From Candidatus Melainabacteria bacterium (lineage in GTDB: Bacteria; Cyanobacteriota; Vampirovibrionia; Gastranaerophilales; Gastranaerophilaceae), in NCBI GenBank assembly GCA_022009935.1, contig CP091731.1:1922001-1986000 (forward strand): a DNA stretch of 64,000 bases, read 5' to 3'. Of the stretch, positions 49,235 through 58,816 are shown in pieces; positions within the stretch are counted from its first letter, which is position 1, and every line of letters starts with the position of its first letter. A model generated the notes under the pieces. It did no database searches, had not been told where the DNA came from, and worked only from the letters and a program-made list of their open reading frames with translations. The translations under genes were made by a program, and so were the position numbers.

Positions 49235-49601
49235 ATGTCTTTATATTCTATGGATGAAAAACAAGTAGACTGGAAACTAACTAAATATTCTCATACATTT
49301 GCAGAAAATATTGCATATAAACTTATGGAATTGGGTTATTTAGGAATTGATTTTCAAGTTGCAGACAAACTTTTTGACGAATTTACTAATAATGCATATA
49401 ACGATAACGAGCGAAATTATAAAGATATTATTAGGCAAACTGTTCAAAAAGATTCAGAATAAAAAATTGTTAGTTAGAGATAAAAATATAATCGCAAAAA
49501 TGTTATTCGATATTGGTATTCAAGAAGGGCTAATTGACTCTAAGACAAACCAATTAACAGATAAAGCTCTTGATTATATTGAAGAAAACAAACAAAAGTA
49601 G
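49235..49601 (+). CDS. Second gene of helicase operon, unknown family (frameshifted)
   Basis: About 122 residues when a break in A6 near 49462 is corrected: MDEKQVDWKLTKYSHTFAENIAYKLMELGYLGIDFQVADKLFDEF, then VRDKNIIAKMLFDIGIQEGLIDSKTNQLTDKALDYIEENKQK. Helical, soluble. A start at MSLYS (49235) or MDEKQ (49250). Unknown function; presumably a partner of the helicase. Confidence 0.5.
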
Positions 49602-49625
49602 TTTTTATGTTAAAATAATCTCAGA

Positions 49626-52335
49626 ATGGCAGAAGTAGAAACAAAATTTCAAAGTGTTTATTCGGCATTTATTGAGTCAAAACGACTTGAAAGTTTTGTT
49701 GATGACAAAAGTTTACTTCCGTTTATGCATCATCAACTGCAAAAATTTATCCCTATCAGGTTGCTGCTGCTCGTTTTGCTCTTAGGTCTGATTATTTAAA
49801 GGGCTGCATTTTATGTGATGAGGCAAGTTTAGGTAAAACATACGAGGCTCTTTTGGTAGCTTGTCAAAAGTGGTACGAGGGGAAAGAAAATATACTTGTA
49901 ATTTTACCGCATAACCTTTTGCAACAATGGTTTAGAAAATTAGAAAAAGATTTTTCAACTGTTCCCTATGTTTTTTGGAACAATTCAAGAGAATTGCCGG
50001 AGGATGAAGGCATTGTTATTGCAACTTATGAAACTGCAAACAGATATCCTATGACAATGAAACAACGGAATTGGGATTTAATAATTTTTGATGAAGCTGA
50101 TGTTTTATCCAAGCCCGAAAACAAAATGGTGCGAACATTGAAAGATGCCGTGGGGCAAGCATTTAAACTTTTACTTACTCCAACCCCTATTACTAAAGAC
50201 ATTAGAGATATTTACGGACTAATCCATTTTATTGATGAAAGTGTTTTGCCTGATCCTGATTGGTTTTATAAAAGATATTTCAGAAAACCTGAAAATTACC
50301 ATAGAGCTTACTGAATGGGTTTCACAATTTTGTTTCAGAACTTTAAAATGCCAAACAACCGATTATGTAAATTTCACTCGTAGAATACCATTTACAGTTA
50401 ACTATAAAATTTCAAAAGAAGAAAAAACTAATTTACGACCTTATAGATGCTTATATAAAATCTGATGATAAAATTGCCTATCCTGATATGGATGAATACA
50501 ATTTAACTTTAGCAATGTTCAAATCAATATCATCTTCTCCGAGAGCATTTTCAAATTTTTAGAAGAACCGATAAAAAGAACTTACGGTCATGAGAAAAAA
50601 GTTTTAGAAGAAATTAAAAGTTTGGTTGATAATATCCATATCAATTCAAAATGACAGACCTTTTAAAAATTCTAAAAGTTACATTCCGTCATCTTAAAAC
50701 TGCAAAAATCTAACCGAAAAACAATAATTTTTGTTGAAAATAATTTGAGTCTTGATTATGTTTTCAAAATAATTTTGGCAGAAGGTTATAAAACCATAAA
50801 ATATAAAGATGTTGATTCAATTGAACAGTTTAGATTTGATGATGAAATTGAAATATTGGTTGCTAACGATAAAGCGGCGAAAGGAATTGACTTAGAATTT
50901 TGTCCCGTAATTGTTAATTATGACTTACCGTACGATTCAATGAAAATTGAGCAGAGAATTTGTCGCTGCCACCGTCAGGGGCAAAAATCCGACGTTTTTG
51001 TTATAAATATGCTAAGTGATAAAAACTTTGCTGATGTTCGAATATTAGAACTCATAAATAAACGATTAAAACAGTTTAACGAGATATGGGGTATGTCTGA
51101 CGATATTTTGGGAAATTTTAACGCAAAACCACGTGAAGTTTTAAAACAATTCCGACATAAAAAAGAAGTTCAAGAGGATTTTAAATCAAACTTAGAAACG
51201 CATAGAACTGCAAATGACGAATTAGTAAAAAGAACAGAAGATGTACTATTTACAACTTTTTCAAAATCAGTTTCTGATAAAGTTTCAATTGAGCCAAAAG
51301 ATATTGAAAAACAAATAGATAAAATAAATTCTGATTTATGGGAGCTTGTCAAATTCTATTTCACTAATCAGCGTGATTTTTATGCAGTTGATGATGTAGA
51401 AAAAACCTTAACAAGAGTCAAATATGGTGAACGCATAACAGGTTATAATGAAGAAGGAAATAAAATCATTGAACCGAGTAGTTTCCTTTATTATTACAAT
51501 ACCGGCAGTCGTTCAAAATACTATGAAGGACACGAAAAATACGGACTATCAAAAGATTTCAAACCTTATTACGATAGAATAACTTACACATCTCCACTTG
51601 TAAAAGGTCTATTTAGCGAATGGAATTGGACTTTTTCAAAGGAAGCAAAAATTTATGTCGATAAAAATATTGAGCCTGTTCAAATGGGGTTTTATTATGT
51701 AAATTTAACATCAAATGAAGGGTATTTAGACACAAAACATCTTTTTAATTGGGCAGACTTTATCTGGTGATATTTTGTCTGATGAAAAATGTAGGGATTT
51801 ATTAGATTTACCTGTTGTCGAAATTGAGAATATGGATAAAATACAAGCATTTGGCGGTTGTACCGATTTTCTTTCAGTCGGCAATTTAGATTTTAAAATA
51901 GACCGAAATAAAATTATTGAAGAATATATTTTAAGTAAACAAGGTTTTTTTGCTTTTGAAGCAGAAAGAATAAAAATGCTTGCGGGTCGAAAAAAAGCAA
52001 ATCTTGAACTGCATTTGAAAGACCTTAAAACAGAAGTTGAAGAACTAAAGAAAAAACTTAATGACAAGTTAACTGATAGACTTGAAGAACTGCAAATTAC
52101 AAAACAATTAAGAATTATAGAAAATGATTTGCGAAAACAAGAAAACGACTTGTTTTTCGATACTGCACAGGTTGATGTTGATACAGAAAACGAAATTGCA
52201 GAATTAACTAAAAAGAATCGTTTTCAAGCTAATCCTAATTGTTTCTTTAAATTGTATTTTGTACCAATGCCGCAAGAACAAATTATTGAAGAACCCAAAG
52301 ATCCGTTGGATAGGTATAGGATTGGAAAACATTAA
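49626..52335 (+). CDS. SNF2-family helicase with C-terminal coiled coil (frameshifted)
   Basis: About 900 residues. Motif I GCILCDEASLGKTYEALL, Ia VILPHNLLQQW, motif II LIIFDEADVLSKP, motif III LLLTPTPI in place of LLLTATP, motif V VANDKAAKGIDL, motif VI MKIEQRICRCHRQGQ, the SNF2/RapA signature. The C-terminal 180 residues contain a coiled coil (LHLKDLKTEVEELKKKLNDKL) and end RYRIGKH. Likely an ATP-driven DNA translocase in a defence module. Breaks are near 49755, 50310, 50440, 50560, 50655 and 51765. Confidence 0.75.
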
Positions 52336-52995
52336 ATTTTTTGAGAAGTCCAATCAATAAGTTTTTTGTAAAGGCTTTCAAGTTCATTTTCATTATTATA
52401 ATCAATTTGTTTTCTATTTATACAGATATCTAAAATTTCTTTATCTGTACCATTTAAACATTCAACTAATTCTTTTTTTAGTTTTTATATAAATATTATT
52501 TTCAACAAAATATTTAGCCTGCAAAATAAAAAATGTCATTTTGTATAGACTTTGCAAATCTACTGCATAATTAGTTGAATGCACAAAACTATGAACAGCC
52601 GCATGGTATAAGGTTTCAGAACTTGTCTTGATTGATTTTTTGATATCTTCAATACTTGGCGGTTGGATTATATCTTCTAAATTCCCAACTAAAGATTTTG
52701 TGTCATAGAAAAATTGAAATAAATCACATTTAGAGCAGTTTTGCAGTTCCTTTTTCCCTGATATAAAACCACAAGCAAGTTCTTTGTTTGACATTTCATC
52801 TATAATTTTTCGATACTCTTTTAAATCTTCAAAACTTAATTTATCCAAAATAACAACCAAATCAATATCGCTTTCAGGAGTTGCTTCACCTCTGTTGTAA
52901 CTTCCTTGAAGTCCGACAAAAAGTAATTTTTCTTTAAAACTTTTTTGCAGTTTTTCTATTGCTAAATTCAACCATTCATCAATTTTGATTGTCAT
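52332..52995 (-). CDS. Nucleotidyltransferase-fold protein (frameshifted)
   Basis: About 220 residues. LLFVGLQGSYNRGEATPESDIDLVVILD is the GSxxxG...SDxDL active site of polymerase beta-type nucleotidyltransferases, with both metal-binding Asp. The helical C-terminus (TLYHAAVHSFVHSTNYAVDLQSLYKMTFFILQAKYFVENN) is HEPN/MNT-like. The frame breaks near 52485. It could be an antitoxin-type AMPylase, a small-molecule nucleotidyltransferase or a tRNA modifier. Convergent with the helicase gene (4-base overlap). Confidence 0.65.
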
Positions 52996-53077
52996 TATAA
53001 AGCACCTCGTAGTTAATACTTTTGCTTTGATTTTACTACAAAAACAAAAAGATATTTTTTATAGTAAAATACGAAAT

Positions 53078-53609
53078 ATGGAAAAGACATTAAGCAAGAA
53101 CGATTTTTATAATTGGGCATATTCTGATTTGTTAGTAAATAATCAGAGGGGTCATTTAGCTGAATTTATTGTTGCAAAAGCCTTAAATATTGATTCTCAA
53201 AAACGTTTGGAATGGGATCCTTATGATTTGAAATACAATAATATTAAAATTGAAATCAAAAGTTGTGCTTACGTACAGGCTTGGGAACAAAAACAGTTTT
53301 CTAAAATTTCATTTGATATTGCCCCTACAAGATTATATGATTATGAAAAAAGAATGTTATAGTGATGAGTGTAAACGGCAAGCAGACATTTATATTTTCT
53401 GTTTGTTAAAGCACAAAGACAGAGAAACTATTAACCCATTGAATATGGAACAATGGGAGTTTTATATAGCTACAACTTCGTTTTTAAATTTGCATTTTGA
53501 AAATCAAAAGCAAATTGCATTATCGAAATTAACAAAAAATAATATTGAGCCTTTAAAATATAATCAAATTAAACCTTTTATTGACAACTCAACCCTGAAA
53601 GTTAAATAA
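53078..53609 (+). CDS. PD-(D/E)XK-like nuclease (frameshifted)
   Basis: About 177 residues. RGHLAEFIVAKALNID, then EWDPYDLKYNNIKIEIKSCAYVQAW is the E...D...ExK restriction-endonuclease-like core. The rest (DIYIFCLLKHKDRETINPLNMEQWEFYIATTSFLN) resembles the C-terminal part of small type II-like nucleases. The frame breaks near 53345. The frame is also open upstream to 52985, but the ATG at 53078 (after ACGAAAT) gives the domain start. No methyltransferase partner adjoins it. Confidence 0.6.
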
Positions 53610-53766
53610 TTTTTATGGTGTAATCTTCGATTTCAAAAAGCCCTTTTGCTTCTTCAAAAGTAGTTATAATATATTTTCTGTCAAAATTTGAAACTTCGCA
53701 CCAATGCTCTTGATAGTATCGGTTTGCATCTTCAATTAAATCTGCTTTTGTTGCAAAAAATTTCAT
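53602..53766 (-). CDS. Small hypothetical protein
   Basis: 54 residues, MKFFATKADLIEDANRYYQE, then HWCEVSNFDRKYIITTFEEAKGLFEIEDYTIKII. Soluble. Tail-to-tail overlap of eight bases with the nuclease gene. Nothing I recognise. The 150 bases before the right terminus of element A hold only a 28-codon frame (53842-53928) that I do not call. Confidence 0.4.
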   Translation of the reverse strand: MKFFATKADLIEDANRYYQEHWCEVSNFDRKYIITTFEEAKGLFEIEDYTIKII

Positions 53767-53940
53767 CTTCACTACATCCTTTGTTGTCAATTTTTATTAT
53801 CATTTAAACCTCCTTTGAAAATTTTCCAAAGGCATACTAAAATGAAATATCAAGAAATGGAATTTTATGTGTACAAAACGTATCATAAAATTTTAAAACC
53901 AAAAAGAAAAATGCAAGCATTAAAGTAAAAAACTTTGTTT

Positions 53941-54000
53941 GTTTTGCCCAAAATAGTCAGACCATCTGACCTAAGTAGTCAAACCATGTGACCTTTTACA
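53941..54000 (-). repeat. Right-end terminal motifs of element A
   Basis: Two inverted copies of the left-end motif: TTGCCCAAAATAGTCAGACC with ATCTGACC, and TAGTCAAACCATGTGACC, ending CCTTTTACA at the right terminus. Reverse-complemented the end starts TGTAAAAGG, matching TGTAATAA at 3154. Confidence 0.7.
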
Positions 54001-54294
54001 ATAGAAAAGGTTAGTTTGATATTTTTTTGTAAAGTCCGCTTGTTGTTTGAGTTTTAGCGGTCGGAAGTTGTTTAATTATGGAATTATCAAACTAATCTTT
54101 CTTGCACTTTATCTGCATTTTAACTGCTCGCACTTTTTGTATTAGTTCAATCACATTGATAGAAAAGGTTAGTTTGATATTTTTTTGTAAAGTCCGCTTG
54201 TTGTTTGAGTTTTAGCGGTCGGAAGTTGTTTAATTATGGAATTATCAAACTAATCTTTCTTGCACTTTATCTGCATTTTAACTGCTCGCACTTT
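54001..54294 (+). repeat. Tandem 158-base duplication in the left end of element B
   Basis: 54001-54136 and 54159-54294 are identical over 136 bases. With the bases left of element A (3127-3153) the repeat unit is 158 bases, so element A sits inside the first copy. Each unit carries TGTATTAGTTCAATCAC, GGTTAGTTTGATA and an inverted TATCAAACTAATC, candidate transposase-binding sites of element B. The first five bases (ATAGA) are also the right target duplication of element A. Confidence 0.8.
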
Positions 54295-54443
54295 CACTTT
54301 ATTTTCAATGCTTTTCGGTAGTTTGATATTTTACGGTTAGTTTGATATTTTACGGTCATCTGAAAATTTTGTTAACACATTTTGACACAATGGTCGGAAG
54401 TCGTGTTCCAATTTTTTATCTTCAGAGGTAATGTTGTTGTGCC
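54295..54443 (+). promoter_or_regulatory. Element B inner end motifs and tnpA leader
   Basis: Two more TAGTTTGATATTTTACGG copies (54314-54353) are followed by GGTCATCTGAAAATTTTG. Then comes the leader TCGGAAGTCGTGTTCCAATT with TCTTCAGAGGTAA (54394-54430), shared with element A. The leader may form a GGAA / TTCC hairpin upstream of the RBS. Confidence 0.5.
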
Positions 54444-56436
54444 ATGAATAATATATATATAAATATAAAAGATGTAGCAGAAGCAAAGGGATTAAAAAGC
54501 ACCCGTTCACTTCGTTTGGAACTGAATAAAATGAAAGTAAATATATTTCAAGAGAGATTAAAGTCAATGGCGGCACTTCTTATGAAATATTGTTTTCGAG
54601 TTTAGAACCTGAACTTCAGGATAAATTACGAAAAAACGAAAAGAAAACAACAGCACTTGTTCCTTTGAATTATCAACCACCGCAGTTTGTTTCGGATCAA
54701 TCAAAAATGACTGCTAATTTTAGATTAAACATTGTATTGGCATTAATTAAATTTAGAAGAAAATACTCAATAAAAAACAAGCTGATTCAGATTTTTTGGA
54801 TTTATATAATTCAGGATTATATCTTCCAAAAGCATACAAATTTATCGGCTCAATATCTCTTGGAACTTTGCATCGTTGGTTGCGAAAATATGAAAAACAC
54901 GAGAGTGCAGAGTGCTTACAACCTAATTATAAATACTCTAAACAGGGAGAATATAATTCGATTCTAAATGATGAAATGAAACAAATATTATTAACTTTAT
55001 TACTTCATCCAAGCAGATATAATTACGGAAAAGCAATTAAATTAACAAAAGAGATATTAAAAAAACGAGGTTATGAACATCTTCCCTGTGATTTATCATT
55101 TAAAAGATATGCCGAGAATTTTAGAAAAAAATAACTACGCAGAATGGGTTTTATGCAGAGAGGGAATGAAGGCATATCACGATAAAGTCGAACCGTATAT
55201 TGAAAGGGATATTTCTAAAATTGAAGTTGGGGATGTAATTGTAGCTGATGGTCATGTTCTAAACTTTCAAGTAATAAATCCATTTACAGGCAAGCCAACG
55301 AGAGCAACTCTCGTTGGCTTTTTAGATTGGAAGAGTACGGCTTTAGTTGGGTATGAAATTATGATGACTGAAAGCACTCAATGTATAGCTTCTGCATTAA
55401 GGAATGCAATTATTAATTTAGGTTTGATTCCGAAAGTTGTCTATCAGGATAACGGAAAAGCATTCAAATCTCGTTTCTTCCAAAATGTAGACTTTGAAGA
55501 AGATTTGTTTAACGGAGTTTATGCAAACTTAAATATACATTCAGTTTTTGCAAAACCTTACAATGCAAGAGCCAAAGTAATCGAAAGATTTTTCAGGGAA
55601 TTTCAGGAAGAACTTGAAAAGGGAATGCCAAGCTACATTGGAACTTCAATTGAAGATAAGCCGGCGTGGTTAAAAAGAGGTGAGAAACTCCACGCAGAAT
55701 GGCATAAAAATTAACAGATAATCATATTCCGACAGTTTCGGAAGCATCTAAATATATTAATAGTTGGATTGAATTTCATAATAATCAACCCTGTCCAAAC
55801 GATAGAACTAAAACAATCAAAGAGTGTTTAAATAGCATTCAAAAAGCAAGTCATTGATGTTCAAAGGCTCGATGATTTAATGATGAAAACTGAAGGTAGA
55901 ACTATTAATAAACATGGAATTACATTCTTAAATATGCATTACAGAAGCGAGGCAATTCTTGGTATCCGAGACAAAGTAAATATTAGATACAGTCTGTTTG
56001 ATTTATCAAAAGTCAATGTTTATTCTAAAAAAGGCGAGTTTTTATGTGTTGCTCACAGAGTTCAAAAAGTGCATCCTATGGCTCGTGTTCTTGGAACTGT
56101 AAAAGATATGGAAGAATACAAGTATCAATATGAAAAACAACAAAAATTAAGAATAGATTAGTAAAACAAATAAAAAAAACATTTCCAAAAGAGGAACTTC
56201 AGGTTTTAGATATTGTTCCTGAACCAACACTTGAAATTGAACAGTTTGAACTTGAAAAAACTGTTCGTGAACATAAATTAACCCCACGTGAAAAACAAAT
56301 GAATAAACCGATGTTTGATTCTGATTTTGAAAAATACGAGTGGTTAATGAATAACGGGTGTACCAATCCTGAAGATAGGAAATGGCTCGCAGATTATATT
56401 AGAAGTAATGAATACAACAACTTATATGGAGGTTAG
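54444..56436 (+). CDS. Mu-type DDE transposase TnpA of element B (frameshifted)
   Basis: About 664 residues. INIKDVAEAKGLKSTRSLRLELNK (HTH); core with IVADGHVLNF, VVYQDNGKAF and KVIERFFREFQEE supplying DDE; C-terminal HGITFLNMHYRSEAILGIRDKVNIRYSLFDLSKV; end KYEWLMNNGCTNPEDRKW. Highly similar along its whole length to 3799-5796. Breaks are near 54530, 54770, 55128, 55712, 55850 and 56155. The central Trp codon lost in element A is intact here. Stop 3 bases before tnpB. Confidence 0.87.
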
Positions 56437-56439
56437 TAG

Positions 56440-57174
56440 ATGAAAACAAATGTATTTGTAAAAACAAAAAATGTAAAACGGCTCGTAGCCTTGCTTGATG
56501 AGGTTCAAAAACTTCCGCCTAATATTCCAAAATTAGCATTAGTTTATGGTGAGCACGGATTAGGTAAAACTCACTCTGTAATTTGGTGGGCAACAAGAAA
56601 TGATGCAATTTACGTTAGAGCAAATAATGAAATGACTCAGAATGGTTTATTGAAAGCAATAGCAGAAGAACTTGGCGAACGTTCATTTTTTATGATGCAA
56701 GATAATTACAATTTAATATTAAAACATTTAAAATCTGAATCTAAAATAATCATAGTCGATGAAGTTGATTATCTCATCGGAAATAAGCATGTCATTGAGA
56801 TTTTAAGGGATATTCAAGATAACACAGGAACACCAATTGTTTTAGTCGGAATGGGATTTGTGGATAAGAAAATATCTAGATTTAAACACTTTGACGATAG
56901 AATTTACAAAAAATTAAAGTTTGAACATTTTGATAAAAACGACATCAAAGAAATTCTTGAATCAATGACAGAACTTAATTTTACTGATGATGCAATAACT
57001 TATCTTGCAACACGTACCAATCAATTTAGACAACTTGTAAAAGTAGTCAATAAAATTGAAAAGGTTGCTGAAACTAATCAAATTAAAGAACTTGACGAAC
57101 AATTATTGAAAGGAATAATTTATGAAAGACAAAGTATTAAAACTCTGCCGAAGATTGAAAAGTTGTACGCTTAA
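56440..57174 (+). CDS. AAA ATPase TnpB (MuB/TnsC-like) of element B
   Basis: 244 residues, intact. KTKNVKRLVALLDEVQKLPPNIPKLALVYGEHGLGKTHSVIWWA (Walker A GEHGLGKT), SKIIIVDEVDYLI (Walker B), PIVLVGMGFVDKK (sensor region), TRTNQFRQLVKVVNKIEKV. The same architecture as 5800-6516. Lacks the N-terminal HTH found in the phage MuB. RBS ATGGAGG. Overlaps tnpC by about 50 bases. Confidence 0.88.
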   Translation: MKTNVFVKTKNVKRLVALLDEVQKLPPNIPKLALVYGEHGLGKTHSVIWWATRNDAIYVRANNEMTQNGLLKAIAEELGERSFFMMQDNYNLILKHLKSESKIIIVDEVDYLIGNKHVIEILRDIQDNTGTPIVLVGMGFVDKKISRFKHFDDRIYKKLKFEHFDKNDIKEILESMTELNFTDDAITYLATRTNQFRQLVKVVNKIEKVAETNQIKELDEQLLKGIIYERQSIKTLPKIEKLYA

Positions 57175-57806
57175 TGATTTATCTGCATTTATTGAAATTG
57201 ATGAAAAAATCATTGAAACAATTCTTTTATATTTAGAGCAAGAAGGCTTAATTCAAAATCAAAACGGATTAATTACTATCGCAGAAACAAAGAAAAAGAA
57301 AAGTGATATAAATAATAAAAACCTTCATCTTATGTTTCAATATAGAACTGATGAGGAAATTGATATTCTTTTAAAAGGTTTTTGTTTGGAAATACCCCCA
57401 CAAAAATTATGTAAATTCTTAAACATACAATATCAATGCGTTTGTGATTATTACTGTCTTTTTAGAAAAAACATTTATAATCGCCAATTCAAGAATTTAA
57501 TAAATTTGTTTATGGAAAAACCACAAATCGGCAGATATAGGACATTTTACAATAAGTTCGCATTTTTCTATATTTACAATAATCAAGTTTTTGTGAGTGA
57601 AAAATTGCTCAGAGCCTCATTAGAAAAGAATTACAACAAAGATGAAATTAGAGAATTTAAAAGAATGTATTGTTATCTTTCAAGAATTGAAAGTCACAAT
57701 ATTAATCAGAATTTTATGTACTATCGCCTTGCTGAGTATATCTGGAGAAGAGAAAAAAGACTTTGACTATCTTTATGATGATTTAAAAAATAAGCTAATT
57801 TATTAA
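57122..57806 (+). CDS. TnpC of element B, conserved module protein of unknown function
   Basis: About 227 residues. KVLKLCRRLKSCTLNDLSAFIEIDEKIIETILLYLEQEGLIQNQNGLITIAE is a winged helix. MFQYRTDEEIDILLKGFCLEIPPQKLCKFLNIQYQCVCDYYCLFRKNIYNRQF and VFVSEKLLRASLEKN parallel the element A protein. After an A6 run near 57755 the natural end reads KDFDYLYDDLKNKLIY. Conserved position and fold, but overall sequence clearly more diverged than TnpA or TnpB. Confidence 0.65.
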
Positions 57807-57849
57807 TATTTAGCATAAACATTTAGGGTATAATCATAACTTAAAGAAA

Positions 57850-58814
57850 TTAGTCTTCAACAAGCCAATGACCATTTTTATCGGCACCAATACGTTTTAT
57901 TAATCCGTTTTCTTGGAGTTTTTTCATATTTAAAATTATATTTTTTCTTGCAATTCCAACAATAACGGCAAGTTCTTCTTGTGTAACATACGGATTTTCT
58001 TTAATTGCATCAATAATTTTCTGCTGATTTACAGTAACTTTTACAGAAACTTTTTGAGTAACCCTTTTTTCTGTTTCAATAATTTCTTCTATTGTATTCA
58101 AGATTAAAGAAAGCATAAATTCTATAAATTTGGTGCTATTTGCATCACTGTCACTTACCCCAAGAACATTATAATATTCTTTTTGATTTTATTTTATTAA
58201 TGTTTCAACAGGAAGCCATGCAAATATTTCTTTCCATTCTTTCAATATTACAGTTTGCCACAAACGCCCCATTCTACCATTCCCATCTTGGAACGGGTGA
58301 ATAAACTCAAATTCGTAGTGAAATAAGTAGATGTACATCACTTTCTTTTAACCATTTGAATAAGTCAAACATAAGTTCTTGAACTCTATCGGCGGGTGGT
58401 GCAAGATGAACAACTTTTTCACCGTCAAATATTCCTACTCCATCGGTTCTGTATTTACCGTTTCTTTCTACTAAATCTTGCATCATAAGTTTATGTGCTT
58501 TTAGTAAAGTCTTTTTCGTTATACGGATTAAGAGATAAAAGCAAATCATAAGCTTGAATTGAATTTTTTACTTCTTTAATTTCATTAGGATTACCAAGTA
58601 CGTGTTTATCTTCAATTATTGCCGTAATTTGTTTTAGGTTTAAACTATTATTTTCAATAGCAAGAGATGAATGAATAGTTTTAATTCGGTTTTCTTTTCT
58701 CCACTTTATATGATAAGGATTATTTTGAAGATAATTTATTTCTCCAATTTTTTCCGAAATGTTAGAGATAAGTTCAATTATTTTTGATGTAATTTCAAAT
58801 GGTGTTTTATACAT
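57850..58814 (-). CDS. Fic family protein with C-terminal winged helix (frameshifted)
   Basis: About 320 residues. N-terminal SSLAIENNSLNLKQITAII, the inhibitory S/T-x-x-x-E-N region; VHLAPPADRVQELM; Fic active site EFIHPFQDGNGRMGRLW; C-terminal HTH VTQEELAVIVGIARKNIILNMKKLQENGLIKRIG. Fic enzymes AMPylate proteins. This architecture often sits in type I restriction loci, as here, just after hsdR. Breaks are near 58500, 58320 and 58195. Confidence 0.85.
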
Positions 58815-58816
58815 TT

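Larger units (their letters stand above)
3154..54000 (+). mobile_element. Element A: Mu-like transposon carrying defence genes, interrupted by phage C
   Basis: The left terminus reads TGTAATAAAC and the right terminus, reverse-complemented, reads TGTAAAAGG. ATAGA flanks both (3149-3153, 54001-54005), the 5-bp target duplication typical of Mu and Tn7 relatives. The empty site is preserved: 54139-54168 reads straight through the joined flanks. Terminal motif copies occur three times at the left and twice, inverted, at the right. Contents are tnpA-B-C at the left end, then phage C, then an HNH nuclease, type III restriction-modification genes, an SNF2 helicase operon and small genes. Without phage C the element would be about 16 kb. 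Confidence 0.8.

Noticed and set aside
53842..53928. 28-codon frame next to the right end of element A
   Set aside because: Weak RBS, very basic composition and no conservation evidence.
54001..54294. CRISPR array (repeated DNA)
   Set aside because: Only two long tandem copies, no short regular repeats and spacers, no cas genes.
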